NCBI GenBank assembly: GCA_951799445.1
Contig: OX637287.1
Span: 37,663,724-37,727,723, forward strand
Length of the DNA stretch: 64,000 bases
Source: Pseudisothecium myosuroides
Lineage: Eukaryota; Streptophyta; Bryopsida; Hypnales; Lembophyllaceae
Reading direction: 5' to 3'
The translations under genes were made by a program, and so were the position numbers. Below the pieces are notes generated by a model that saw only the letters and a list, made by a program, of their open reading frames with translations, did not search any database and had not been told where the DNA came from. This document shows positions 24,971-37,134 of this stretch, piece after piece. Every line of letters starts with the position of its first letter. The first letter of the stretch is position 1.

Positions 24971-24978
24971 CATGCATG
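24971..24978. promoter_or_regulatory. RY-type motif CATGCATG
   Basis: A palindromic CATGCATG, the known binding site of ABI3/FUS3-class B3 domains, lies about 1.5 kb upstream of the copy B start codon. The aligned position in copy A reads TTTCATGAG. Function is inferred only. Confidence 0.4.
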
Positions 24979-25624
24979 AGTCCCGAAGGGAATTGCAAGC
25001 TGCGTGTTGCAGCAGTTGGGCGATGGATCTTTTTGAACGAGCAGTGAGAATTATATGCTTGAGGTGACTGCCTGATCTTCTAGTGAGAAATAGTTTGGAC
25101 TTCGGAGAGGGAGGGCTCAGAGAGCTTTGGAGTCTGAAGTTTGGAGTTTTGGACTGGCAGCAGGGCTATGGCGGTGCAGTGTGCATGGCCGTAGTATGCT
25201 TAGAATTCGCCAAAGTGGAAAGCTTAGAACTCGTGCAAATGTTCGAATCGTGATATCCTTCGCAAGCATGGCGGCCATGTGGCAAAGGCCAACTGCACGT
25301 ACTGGAGGGCCGCACTGCAGACAGCCTTGGTCGCGCGGGGTTCGTAGAATTGAGAGAATGCGGATCTCGGCGGCTTCTTCAACGGCCGCGGACGGACGGA
25401 ATGCGGGAGGGGAGGTTCTAGGCTAGGAACTTGTAGCTGGGAGGAACGCCGGGAACGGACGCGGGAGACGCTAGTAGAAGGGACTGAGACGCGGACGCGG
25501 ACTGACGGCGGCTTGCGTTTGTTGCGGGTCCGTCAGTTCGTTGTGGGCCGCGGTTACGGGTCTTGCGGACTCTGACTGGTGCGTGTGTCAATGAGAAAGT
25601 TTGAATTTGTCCTCTTTTCTATTC

Positions 25625-26045
25625 TATCTACTAGTGTAGCCCTGTGCCGTTGCCACAACCAAAACAAAAGTAAAAGTCATTTTTTAAACCAAAAATAACT
25701 AAAAAATCCATAACTTTCCGATCGTGGGTCCAAACACTACGAAACAAAGCCCGGGCACCCCTCTTGGTCGAGGGCTTTCCAACGGTACCAAGGACGTGAT
25801 AATTTGACTGACGGTGCAAAAGATAAATAATTTAGCATAATTTAAGATCCAAAAATAACTCAAAAATCCATAACTTTCGCACCGTAGGTCCAAACGCCAC
25901 AAAACCAAGCCCGTGCACCCCTCCCCGTTGAGGACTTTCCGACGGTACCAAGCACGCCTCCGAGGGATGCACGGTCCGGAAGATCTCGACGTGACAAACA
26001 AACAAAACAAAACAAAACAAACAAAACAAAACAAAACAAACAACC
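25625..26045. repeat. Two inverted units of the GTTTGTTTTG repeat family
   Basis: Two units read in reverse relative to 33800-34600. Each has a form of GGTCCAAACGCCACAAAACCAAG, GTGCACCCCTC and ACGGTACCAAG words. They end in a run of AAACAAAACA at about 25994-26042. They are absent from the aligned place in copy A. Confidence 0.6.
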
Positions 26046-26081
26046 TACCTTAAGGGATCGATTGAAGGTAAACCCCCATTA

Positions 26082-26563
26082 AGGTAGGAGGTTCATAAAT
26101 CGCCCATCTAAGGGAAAATGGACCTTTACAGGAAAATCAATAGAGCACAACATTTTCACATATTTTTGGTAGAAAGAAGAAAAAGAAATAGCTCATTGGC
26201 AATTTAAATTGTAATTTTCTAGCTTAGAATGAATTAACTATGAATTTTCAAAGTGAAAGGTACATAGGTAGCTATTGGTGCACATAGATTGAACCAATCT
26301 TCAATCAAAATCAGCCTTTGAATAGAGCACTTCAAACTTAGGATGTTTCTATAATTTTGGCTCTCAGAGAATGATTCACATCATGTTTTCATTTATTTTA
26401 GCCTTGCATGGATGTATATTTTACTCAAAGGGATTTACGAACACAATTATGAGCAAAAAGAGCATTGAACAAATTGTAATCCATTTTTAAAACTCTCTGC
26501 ACTATTTCTGACAATTCTACAAGGTGATTCTAATTGCCCAGTCAGAATTTGAACCTCCTACCT
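26082..26563. mobile_element. TA-flanked MITE, 482 bp
   Basis: Ends AGGTAGGAGGTTCA and TGAACCTCCTACCT are perfect inverted repeats, flanked by TA on both sides. Copy A at 5221-5230 reads CATTATAGGC with one TA, so the empty site is visible. A TA duplication fits Tc1/mariner-like transposition. No coding capacity. Confidence 0.8.
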
Positions 26564-27449
26564 TATAGGCAAAATGATTTTTTTGCCGTCATGTCATTGT
26601 TGAAATGTTTTAAATTTTGTCCTTCATAAAGGCAAATGTAAGAGAGAGCAAGAGCAATCAAAATTATATTTTTTTGACAAAGTATGAATTTGTATTAAGT
26701 TTTTGACAAGAACTATCCAATTAACTCCAAAGAGTCTCTAGACTATCCCAAAACTAGCAAAAAGTGTATCCATAATGGTCATCTTACTCACTAGTCCTAA
26801 ATCAATCACAACATTTTTTAACACGGATACAAAAGAATGGTATAAGAAAGTCACGTTACATAATGGATTTATATTTAAATGGTGGAAGTTCCTATTGTGG
26901 TTACTAATCACTCTATGACCATCTAAGGCATTGATTATTGCCACTAATTAAACCCAATGTAGTGCAAATCTTATTTATTGAAAAAAATATATCATAGATT
27001 GATGCAAGACTTTGATGGATCATTCCTTAGGTGTCTGGAATGGGTCTTTAATTTGCCTAGAATGGAGTGGGTTACTTTATATTAATTATTGAGAGAGCAT
27101 GCATCTACTAAATGGAATATGAATGTTTTTGAGAGCTTATTGTTTTTTTTCATTTTTTATGAACTGTCAAAGTGGTGATATTAAATGTTATAATAATGCT
27201 ACCGATTTCAACATTCATCCACATATTGGATAGAAAATATCACATTAGCACATATCACATATTCATAATTTTATTTTCATCCATAATCTAGTGATTTCAT
27301 CCGAGATTTTTTTTTAATTTGAAATTTTTTGGCAATTTATTACCCTTTCAATACTATTTCTTTCCAAAGGCATGGTGCAAGACCCGCATTACTTTGGTGC
27401 AAATGGCCAAAAGAAACCCCGTTGAGAAATAGATGCAATACAATACAAC
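26564..27449. other. Intergenic DNA of the second copy, no gene
   Basis: Aligned in pieces with 6530-6900 and 9747-9930. No coding signal. Confidence 0.45.
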
Positions 27450-27691
27450 GGTGCTAGTATGTGAGCCCAAGAATGCGAGCATGTGAGCATTGAGCCTACA
27501 ATATAGGTACCTATAATATAGATACCACACATTATAGAAGGTGTATATATCATAAACACCTATAATATGGGTGTTTGTAACATATATACCTTATAGTCAT
27601 AGACGGTTTCTATAATATATACACCTATAACATAGGTGTGTAGTATTCTAGGCTCATGGGCTCACACTCCTATGCTCACATAATAGCTACC
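27450..27691. mobile_element. Small inverted-repeat element, about 240 bp
   Basis: Left GGTGCTAGTATGTGAG and right CTCACATAATAGCTACC are imperfect inverted repeats. The interior has several copies of CTATAATATAGGTGT-like words in both orientations. AATACAATA words flank both sides. Copy A lacks it near 6860. Confidence 0.5.
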
Positions 27692-30600
27692 CTTCAATAC
27701 AATATAGTCAAATATGTTGAAAAAGAAATTTTTGTCTATTGCTCAACAATAAGAATACTGTGGTCATTTGATACATTAAGAATATTTTGTAAGCTTCATA
27801 TAGAGATGGAAAGAAAATAAAAACTTGCAATTTTGAAGATATAATGTTTAGACTCTTTTCATGCCATGATATATTTTACCAAAAAAAGCTTAAAGTCTAT
27901 TTATGCCTTCTTTCTAAAGATTCTTAGGGTTAAATGCACAATATTATAAAATTCTCTTGTTTTCATCCAAAATTAGGTAGCATTCTTTAAGTTAAAATTC
28001 AAATTCTTGACAAACAAAAGAAATTATTCAAGTGGAGTGTTGTTGCAAAATATTGCAATTGGTAGTTGTACTACTAGTATAAGGAAGCCACTTAACAATG
28101 ACAATGACCTTTTCCTAAACCCAACACCTACTTGCCTAAAATATTCAATCCCTTCCAATATTAATGAGAGCTTAGGGTGGATTTTGAATACACATATTCT
28201 TATCATTTTGGAAGTTCATCTTTTATCAATTGTTATAATTATTTTCAACCACAAACATTTAAAAAAAATATATAATATTTTCTTTAAATTTTGAGATTAG
28301 ATTTTAAATTCAAGACTGCTTCTAAATTTTGAATGAAAATATTTAAGGATGAATATGTAGACATTGAAATGGATGAAATTATAAATGCAAGTTGTGACAT
28401 TGTGCACTTAATATAATAGATGGTGTCCAATAAATGATTTGTATAAAAATCTAGAATCTCTTTTTAACTATTGACCGACACTAACAACAAAAATTACAAT
28501 TGAGTAATAGGAATCATGCTCAAACCTTATTTGGAAAATTTTAACCCCTTAAGAATTGAAGGTTGGTCCAAATTCCCAAAATTTTGAAGATCTATTATAA
28601 AATGCAACTTTGAAGAATAATTTGATGAATTTGGAACAAAAGTTGTAAACTATGATCCATAGATAATATCCACATGGTTAAATTAAGTGCTATACTAATT
28701 AATATTTTCCAATAAAATTTGAAACCAAAATTTGAAAATTCCTTCTAAAATTGATTGTAGTTTGAATTTAAGTATAAACATTTGTGAGAACTAAGGTGTT
28801 GTGGTCTTGGAAATTTTGATAGGCCTATCTAAAAGAAGAACAAATGATAGATGCTTTTAAAATTTGGGAAAACATTATCTACTTTGCCCTTGTAAGATTC
28901 CAATTTGATTTAACATCCACAGAGAAGGGCATGGGACCTTGGCCTAAGTGTAACCCAACTTAGACTACAACCTATTCATTGCCCATTCACCACTTCAATA
29001 TTTTGAATAAACCTTTGCTTTGGTCTTTATATAAACCACCTCTAATTTTGCTTCCAAACATGGGCAAGGTTTTTAGTTTTTCAATAAATAGACACCAACA
29101 TGAATGGCCTAATTTCCAATAAAAAGATGCAATCTAATCGTTGGACTTGTCAAATCACACTTCTAGTCAAACAAAATTCTACACCAACTTTGCTAATTAT
29201 TGCTACTATATTTATCAAGTACCTATGGCCATTCACTCAATCTAATGCTATAAAAAAAATCCTTTTAAATTATACTTTCTACAATATGATTAATCAAAAT
29301 GGTCATATTAAATCACGAATCATTCTTCAATATGATAGTTAGTAAAATCATCATTTTTATATCACGAATCACTCCTCCTTGAAATGATTAAGTCGACTTG
29401 AAAGAGTTCTAATTCTGGACATAATTAAGGAACACTCTAACATACAACTTTGTCCACATCATATGGTAGAATCACCCATAGTTGACCACTTAAGCAATTC
29501 TATGCATGTTCAGGAGCAGTATAAGGCGATGTAAATTTTTTGCCACGTAGAAAGATAGAAATCATAGAGATTGCAAATTTTTTGGTAATTTTTGCCTTGA
29601 ATTAACAATACTATGAGTTTTGGAAGCCAAAAGTTGGTTTGAACCTATAACCAATGTATAGACTCTTCCAATTCGGATCATTCAAGAACTACTTTTCCAC
29701 TCACTACTTCCTACTTTCTTGCTCACTACTTTGGAACATGTGTCATGACCTTCCTAATTCCAACCTTGACAAGGAAATAAAATAAAATTCCAAGCTTTGG
29801 TTGGAAATCTGTTCTTGCCTTGGTTGGAAATGGTTGCACCCTACAGGTTGGATGTTGGTCTTGGTTGGGAATGGGTGGTTCTACCATAACACTCGGTAGC
29901 CTTCATGCCCACTCCCTTTCCTTCATGCACCCTGCTCATCGCACCGAGCCTCCTCCTGTCCACTTAGCTACTGATGAAGTACTCTTGGGTATAAAATATT
30001 CTACACCATGTACTGTAGTGTATATCCAAGGCAGTGACAATGCATGCTATTGAATGTTATGATGAATGCGGCACACATTTGTTCAAGACCCATACCGAAA
30101 GTCTCAATTCAGTTTCACAAAAAACTTCACTGTCCACAAGCAGTGGATGCTCCCATTACCCCGGCCGATTCTCAAATGCAAACAGACGTAATCTCATTTC
30201 AGCGCGCGAGCGCACTCCACAACAGTCTGCTGCACCAGTGTTAATTAGAAGTATTCTATCAGGAATGGATGATGCAATCGGTTCCTTCCACAATGGCAAA
30301 TTAGCATGCGCTTCTCACGAGTTGCTATTGAAGTGGAAATATTTTAACGGCACTCTGCACATCGCCAGTTTTAAGTGAATGTGGACATATGATGGGAGGA
30401 AGGTAGTCCATCATTTCGTGCAATTCAAAATGTGTGCCGAGTTGAATTTTGATGTATTTTGCCACAGTGATAGCTTTGGTACATGGGCCAAATCATTGTG
30501 CATCCCTCGCCATTTCAAAGTAGATGTCTTCCGAGCCCCGGCCAAATGACACGGTACGCTGTAGACAACCCATTCCCGTTCAAGGTGGGTGACCACAGAC

Positions 30601-31092
30601 ATCTCGTCGAGACATAGTTGCACAATTTGTCGCTAAGTTCAAATACTGTATGAATTGCTGTTAGTGACGGGAGAGTAAGGGGCTGCGGTTCTTAATGGAG
30701 TCGATATCTCCAGCTTCCTACTCATCGAAAAGTCCACAAGTTGTCAAAGGAAGGCTTCCACGGATGAACAAGCTTCAGGATCATATCTGAAGTGGCTGTA
30801 ATGCACTAGACAATCAATGATAAAATGGTGTTCGAGGGACATAGGATAATCCCATTCCGCATGCTTTGAAGTTCGAAAACTGACATGGTAAGCGCATTTC
30901 ATCACTTGGATGAGGAAGAATTCCAGAAACTCGGAGAGAGCGGGTGGCACATCATCAGAAACGACGAGGGAATGCCATCCAAAGAGAATGTTGAAACTCA
31001 TATTTTTATTACCCTGCCTATCATACAATGCACTCAAGGCAAATCTAGAACACAATGCTGGCTAGCATCATAAGCTCGACAAATTCAACTCT
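27692..31092. other. Intergenic DNA, 3' side of rbcS gene 1, no gene seen
   Basis: Up to about 28890 it aligns with copy A (7000-10010), including the single-TTAA empty site at 28549-28552. 29560-29670 resembles the reverse of 11815-11930. From 29800 to 31092 base composition is more balanced, but no frame gives a recognisable protein. Confidence 0.45.
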
Positions 31093-31795
31093 TCACGGCT
31101 TGGCGACCAAGAATCCGCAGATCTGCACCTGCTTCACATTGTCGAAGCCCAGGATGCGCACAAAGCAATTCGGGTACTCCTTCTTGCACTCACCAATCTC
31201 GCGCAGCACCTGCGACGCGTCCTGGCAACCGAACATGGGCAGCTTCCACATGGTCCAGTAGCGACCATCGTAGTACCCGGGGCTACGGTTGTTAGCACGG
31301 CTCACACCGTCGGGGTTCTGCGCACAAATTCACACAAACACAAACACAAAAGTCAAACACAGACACCCGCATTGCGACCCACAACTCACCAACGCACCAT
31401 CTCACAAGGACATACACACAAACGCACAAATCAATTGCAACCCAATTGGGTGGGAATGAATTCAGCTTCCTTACAATGTCGAACTCGAGGCAGGGGATGA
31501 GCCCCTGCTTGATCATGTAGTCCACCTGCTTGGCGATCTGGTCGTCGGTGAGGTCGGGCAAGTACGAGAACGTCTCGAACTTGGTCTGTCCCATGGGGTT
31601 CCACACCTGCATGCAGTTGACGCGGCTGCCGTTCTGGACGAAGCCCGCCTTGGAGCTCTTGGCCGCGAACAAGCCATTGCTCTTGAGTCCGGTGAACGCC
31701 TTGACGGAGCTCGACTCCGAGGTCGACACCGAGGCCGAAGCCACAGCAAAAGCCGCCGGGGCCACTGCCGCGGAAGCAGCAACGAGGGACGCCAT
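31093..31795 (-). CDS. RBCS: RuBisCO small subunit, gene 1 (2 exons)
   Basis: Exons 31795-31475 and 31317-31093 join in phase 0 across a 157-bp GT-AG intron, giving 181 residues. Residues 1-60 are a serine/alanine/valine-rich plastid transit peptide ([14 protein letters not shown], then NGSRVNC). The mature protein starts at [19 protein letters not shown] and contains the family signatures [19 protein letters not shown] and [13 protein letters not shown]. It assembles with the plastid-encoded large subunit into the stromal CO2-fixing holoenzyme. The ATG at 31795 is chosen over an upstream in-frame ATG at 31870 because it sits at the start of a normal transit peptide and is the position conserved in gene 2. 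Codons are strongly G/C-ending, unlike the AT-rich surroundings. Nearly identical to gene 2, intron included. Confidence 0.97.
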
Positions 31796-32398
31796 GGCGG
31801 GGGGGCTATGAGAGGCACCAAGCGCAGAAGTGGCAGCTAATTGTTGGCGAAGGAAGCAACGGAACCCCAAATGGTGGAAGAGACGGGGTGGCGAGGTGGG
31901 TTAAGAAGGCAAAGTGCGAAGCAAGGGCAGCCACACACCGTTGCAGATTGGATGGTGTGCTGGGAAGGAGAGTGGATAACCCTGCACGCTGGATGGCTGG
32001 CTGGCGTGGGGTTGCCAAGCGTTGTGCGAGGGATCTTTCGCCTCATGGAAAAAGGGGAAGGTAAAGGGCCAAGGGACGGACGGCGAGGCCCGCCTCCAGA
32101 CGAGGAATGGGAACTGCAGGTAACTTAAGTCCAGTTGAAGGCCACTCAGCCAGCGGATTGCATGACGAGGGGTGGAGGCGAATGGGAGAGCGGGGCCGGA
32201 TTCGGAGGAAGGGAGATGCATCACCGTTCGTGAGACTCATCGCAGGGTCGCAGGCGAGCAGAGGGCCTCTCCTTGCCTCTTTGGTCAGCAACTCGGCCTT
32301 CTCAGCCCGGGCTCTGGCTTAAAAATATTTGGAATTTGAAAGGAATAAAGGTCCCCCATGCCAGGGAGTTTTGACCAAAACATTTTGGAATCCGTACC
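31796..32398 (-). promoter_or_regulatory. Upstream region of rbcS gene 1
   Basis: GC-rich DNA of about 530 bp between the start codon and the AT-rich repeats. GGTTATCC (minus strand) resembles an I-box core, but no canonical GATAAG or CACGTG was seen. Not visibly related to the upstream DNA of rbcS gene 2. Confidence 0.45.
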
Positions 32399-33043
32399 TT
32401 AACCCCTAAATGCCTAAGGCTTGTTTTGAGCTTCCTGAAATTTGCTCTAAATTGAACAGAAAGCCAACATTTTGATATGTTGTAGCAGGTTTTTTTAAAT
32501 TGTAACCGTACATATTCAAACTAGACATGTTAGACATCACATAGGAAAAGAAAACACAAGAATATCACTTATGGATTGGAAAATTATAATGTTTGATCAT
32601 GAGGGCGTTAAAACTAAGAATTTCTTTCAATCCTTTTTTCACATGTCAAATCTAAAAAGTTGGTCACCAAAAATATTTGAGGTTGAAGGGCCTAACATGC
32701 ATAATCCCAATCAATTTATGGCTTCTCAAAACCTATTCTACAATTTTTTTAAATGAATTTCTAATGTGATTTTTCCTCCAAGATCTAGTGTATTTGAGGC
32801 TCATTTCCAAGAGCCCTCAACACTACATAAAGTCAAGATTGCAATGGGTACCCTTGCACAAAAGCTTGAATAAAAAAATCATAATCAATCATTTTCATAA
32901 TCGGATTTTTGATGCTAAAACTAGACTTCAAAAAGAATTTTTCAAAAGTATAAACTTCTAAAAATAGCAAATTGGAGAGGATTTACTTAACTTCAAATTA
33001 TTGTCAACACCCAAATTGGGTGCCTTGGGCATTTAGGGGTTAA
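32399..33043. mobile_element. TTAA-flanked nonautonomous element (E3)
   Basis: Ends TTAACCCCTAAATGCC and GGCATTTAGGGGTTAA. Interior words such as GACAT and CACATAGGAAAAGAAAA are shared with the element at 43412-43851, so the two form one subfamily. No coding frame. Confidence 0.75.
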
Positions 33044-33044
33044 C

Positions 33045-33798
33045 TTAATGACCCAAGGGATCATTTTTCTGGTTGTTGCCCCTGTTTTTTGAGTTGCCCG
33101 TTCTCAAATTTTGAGTTTTTTTTATATTAAAAATTATTTGCATTATGAATCCAATGGTGGTAGTTTTATCAAATTCTGAGTTAAACTCCGCCTTGTGGAA
33201 TTTTTCAAAGTTAAGTGGTATACTATAGTTTAAAACTCATTTTTGGGGGTTCAGTTAGGACATGGTCTATAAAAAGTCAGACAACCAATGTCATTCTTGC
33301 CCACCTCAAAAACGTCAAATCCACCTCGAAAAGGGCAAATCTAAGGAGTTCAAGGAGGAGACAAGTGTCCCATTCTTTTTCTTCTTACAAACACTACTCT
33401 CATTTCAGTGACTACTGTGCATTGCAAGCTCCACCATGAATTGAAAAATGCTTAGAATGTTGTGAAATTTTACATGTACATTTTTGACTCTCTTGTCTTT
33501 CACTGAGCACAAAAAAGGGCATCATTTCAAAATATTCTCACAAAGATATGCTCCTTCAAAGTGCGTTGCCTTGTATTTCCATTGACCCAAATAAAACTTC
33601 AAACTTAAATATCTCCTAAACCATGTGGTCAGATAATTTGAATTTTTTTGAGATGCTTACTCTCAATGTGGAATTCAAGATCCTACAGTTACATTCTATC
33701 CACTCTAAAGAAAACGTGAGTAAAAAAATTGCTCAAGTTCTTTGCAGTTTTGGCTCATTCTGAAAGTTCACTCCCCTAGGTCATTTAGAGATTAAGTT
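33045..33798. mobile_element. Degenerate TTAA element (E6)
   Basis: Left TTAATGACCCAAGGG and right GGTCATTTAGAGATTAA are decayed family ends. The internal AAGATCCTACAGTTACATTC matches the right part of E2. It abuts E3. Confidence 0.5.
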
Positions 33799-33799
33799 A

Positions 33800-34960
33800 G
33801 GATGTTTATTTTGTTTTGTTTGTTACGATGAGATTTCATGGACCTTGCGTCCTCTTGGTTGCATTCTGGTAGCATTGGAAACCTCTTTGAAAGAAGGGGT
33901 GCACGAGCTTTGTTTTGTGACGTTTCAATCTACAATTTGAAAGTTATTGAATTTTGAAGTTTTTATAAATTTAAAAAATTAGAAAATTGCTTTTATTTTG
34001 ACTGTGGAAATGGCACACTCAAGGCACATTAGACCATACTTTAAATTAGGCTATTTGTTTTGTTTTGTTTGTTACGGTGAGATTTTTTGGATCGTGTGTC
34101 CCCGATTGCGTTCTTAGTATTGTCAAAAATCCCTCGGCGAGGAGGGGTGCATGGGCTTTGTTTTGTGGCGTTTGAAACTACGGTGTGAAAGTTATTGAAT
34201 TTCAAAGTTTTTATTTATGAATTAAAAAATTATAGAAAATTAATTTTAATTTTATTTTGACTATATTAGAGGAAAAATCTCCCATGCTACTAAAGTAAGG
34301 AGTTTTGGCAAAAAATATTGGAAGTGGGAACCCTCTATGCTTGGGAGTTTTGGCGAATAAAATTTAGAATTTGTACATTCCATTCCAAAGGATTTGACTA
34401 CAAATCTATACCTTAAATTAGGTTGTTTGTTTTGTTTTGTTTGTTTGATATGTTGAGATTAACAAACCATAAGGCCTCCAACAACGATCTTGGTACCATT
34501 GGAAAGTTCTTTGCTAAGAGGGGTGCACGGACTTTATTTTGTGGCATTTGGACCCATAGTGTGAAAGTTAATGAATTTCAAAGTTTCTACAAATTAAAAA
34601 ATTTAATTAAATTATCTTTTATTTTGGAAATCAATAACTTTTACATCGTATGTCTAAATGCCATAAAATAGAAGTCTTTGCACCCCTCTTCCCAAAAAAC
34701 TTTCTAATAGTACAAAGATTGCAACAAAATGATGCATAGTCTAAAAGATTCATAATTTAGGATAAATTTAAGATCCAAAAATATATAAGTGAAAGATTCA
34801 TAAATTTCACACCATATATTGAAATACCACCAAACAAAGTCTATGCACCCTTCCTCATAGAGAGCTTTCAAATGGTACAAAGAACACGACCAAGGGACAC
34901 ATGGCTATGGAGATTTAATTGTAATAAACAAACAAAACAAACAATCTAATTTAACTTATA
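33800..34960. repeat. Array of GTTTGTTTTG-type repeat units
   Basis: TTTTGTTTTGTTTGTTACG-like starts occur at about 33808, 34049 and 34425. Each is followed by GAGGGGTGCA and CTTTGTTTTGTGGCGTTT words. From about 34660 the units turn to the opposite strand and end in AACAAACAAAACAAAC near 34930. Not coding. Confidence 0.65.
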
Positions 34961-35155
34961 GAATAGTGTTCTTTTGCGTTGCCACTTGCCACAATCAAAA
35001 TAAAAGTAAAAATAATTTTCTATTTTTTTTACCCCTAAAAACTTCCAAATTCAATATCTTCTTTGTTGTGAGTTGGAATGCCACAAAGCAAAACCTATGC
35101 ACCCCTATTTGCATAGAGCTTACCAATGGTACCAATGTGGCCAAGGGATGCATAT
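34961..35155. repeat. Inverted partial unit of the same repeat family
   Basis: Contains GTTGCCACTTGCCACAATC and TATGCACCCCTATTT words in reverse orientation. It is interrupted at 35156 by the next element, and continues after it at about 35860-35930. Confidence 0.5.
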
Positions 35156-35855
35156 GGTGATTGCAAAAAACACCTGCTGATTTTACTACGTTTTACAATA
35201 TTCATGCTTTTTTTTGGAGTGCTTTAAAATTTAAAAATGCAACCAATTTATAAAATTTTGAGATGAAGGTAACCATTGAAGGAAAAGTATAGAAAATTCT
35301 TTGAGTAAGAAAACTAGAATAGTGCCAAATCTTAAGAAAATAGATATTTTAATGTTTTAATTCATTAAAAATAGGAAAATAAATTAAATAAATAAATAAA
35401 TAAATTCCATTTGTAACAAATCTATAAAGATGGTCATTCACCAAAAGAACCACCAAAATGATATTTTATATATTTCAAAATGTAAGTTGAAAGAAGCTCA
35501 CTTTGCAGACTTCTACACCACATAAAATTTACCATTTTTAGAATTCCTTCTTAAAGTAGCTACAAGTCTACTAGAAGACCATCTTCTCCAAATTTTAGCT
35601 CCAAATTCATTTTTTTAGGTAGTATATATCCCCCCCCCCAATTGGCAAGTGTAATGTAAAATTGGGGCCCATTTTGGACACTAAAACATTTTTGAAAGTT
35701 GGGGAAAAAATTAGAGAAGATGTATAATAGTTATGAATACCTGATGTATAAATCTTGAATCATTTGAAGCCTAAATGCAAAAAAATTAGCAAAAAAACAA
35801 AACAACATGCAAGGAGTGATGCAAAATAGTATAGGTGTAACTTCTTGCAATCACC
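35156..35855. mobile_element. MITE with GGTGATTGCAA termini, member 3
   Basis: Begins GGTGATTGCAAAAAACACC and ends AACTTCTTGCAATCACC. The body aligns with 14101-14889. Inserted within a GTTTGTTTTG repeat unit whose remainder follows. No coding capacity. Confidence 0.65.
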
Positions 35856-35929
35856 CCATTGTTCTAGAGATCTCACCATATCAAACAAATTAAATAAACA
35901 AAACAAAACAAACAACCTAATTTAAGGTA

Positions 35930-37134
35930 TAGATTGTTTTGCAGTTGAATTACATTGATTTACCTTGTAAACAAGGTAACAAAATTAGTTTCACTAAATT
36001 TTTTATTTATTTTTAAATTAATGCAATATAGTAGCATTCGAGTATGTACTTCTTCAAAAGAGTGTCATTTTGTTAAATTAGAGTCTCAATCGCCAGTAAG
36101 ATAAATGAGTGAAAATGGGATAATAGAAAAAACAGAAAAATTTCTAAAATTAAATTTATTAATCTAATTGAATTTTGGGCCTATGACCATGGTTCAATTC
36201 ATTTTTAATTATAGAAAGACATGGGAACCTGGTTTACACCATGACATTCTACACTAACTTATTTGGTGGTGAGGGTCATTAAATGTTTCTAAAAATAGAT
36301 TTTTTTTTTGTAAAATTATTCTTTGAAAAAAATAGTTTGGGAGAAAACAAATCTTTCTATTTTCATGCATTCAACAAATCACACAAATATCCCAAATTTA
36401 ATTGATTATTTGCCATAGAATGTTGACCGTGACCTTTGGATATGGTATAATAATTATATAGAGCTATGGTACATGAATCAAAATTTTCAAGTGCGTTTTA
36501 TGTTTGAAATGAAATTTAGTTCACTTTTATTCAAAAAATCATTGTAGTTTCAAATATTCACTGAAGAATTTGAAAATTTTATAACATGTGATTTCATCTT
36601 CGAAAATAATAATAGAAGAGAAATTTAGTCACATATAGCTGCTAAATGGGAGCATCTATGGTGATGGATTTTGAGGTTTGAAAATGCTATTGTAAGCCCC
36701 TTTTTCTAATCAAGGACAATTGACTCGTCATTGCCCTACCTAAGAACAAATGTAAAATTTGGCTCCTATTTACAACAGACTGTCAATTCCATATTTTTCT
36801 ACCTCTCCTAACCTCAAATTACAACAATAAATTCAAGTTATTTCAAATTTTGTTAGAGGGGTCAATAATAAGTTACAAAGTTTTTCTGGGATAAAATAAA
36901 GTAGTCAAGGTGAATCTTTTATGGTAGTCCTATGAACCTGCTTTAGGAGGGTAAGAATTTCTTGCTCTATTCTAAATTTTTATCTCAAGAAAAATGCAAG
37001 AACAAATTATTTACCACACATGATAAACATTTGAAAGTTTTGAAACCATATCTAAAATGAAAAACCCAAATTTGCTAGGAGAGTTCATGAAATACAAAAT
37101 TAAAGGCATATAATTGCTGACAACTCATTACATT
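35930..37134. other. Intergenic AT-rich DNA, no gene
   Basis: I see no coding frame, RNA gene or repeat in this stretch. Confidence 0.4.

Larger units (their letters stand above)
23482..25615 (-). promoter_or_regulatory. Upstream region of ABI3 copy B
   Basis: Collinear with 3312-4925 but longer. The difference is mainly the repeat array at 24322-24958 and extra GC-rich sequence at about 25430-25560. No TATA box is confidently assigned. Confidence 0.55.

Noticed and set aside
29800..31092. Possible gene downstream of rbcS gene 1
   Set aside because: Composition is gene-like, but no frame over about 110 residues has a recognisable domain or consistent splice pattern.
31796..31870. Upstream in-frame ATG at 31870 of rbcS gene 1 as the start
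   Set aside because: It would put 25 extra residues in front of a normal transit peptide and is not shared by gene 2; the Met at 31795 is the conserved start.
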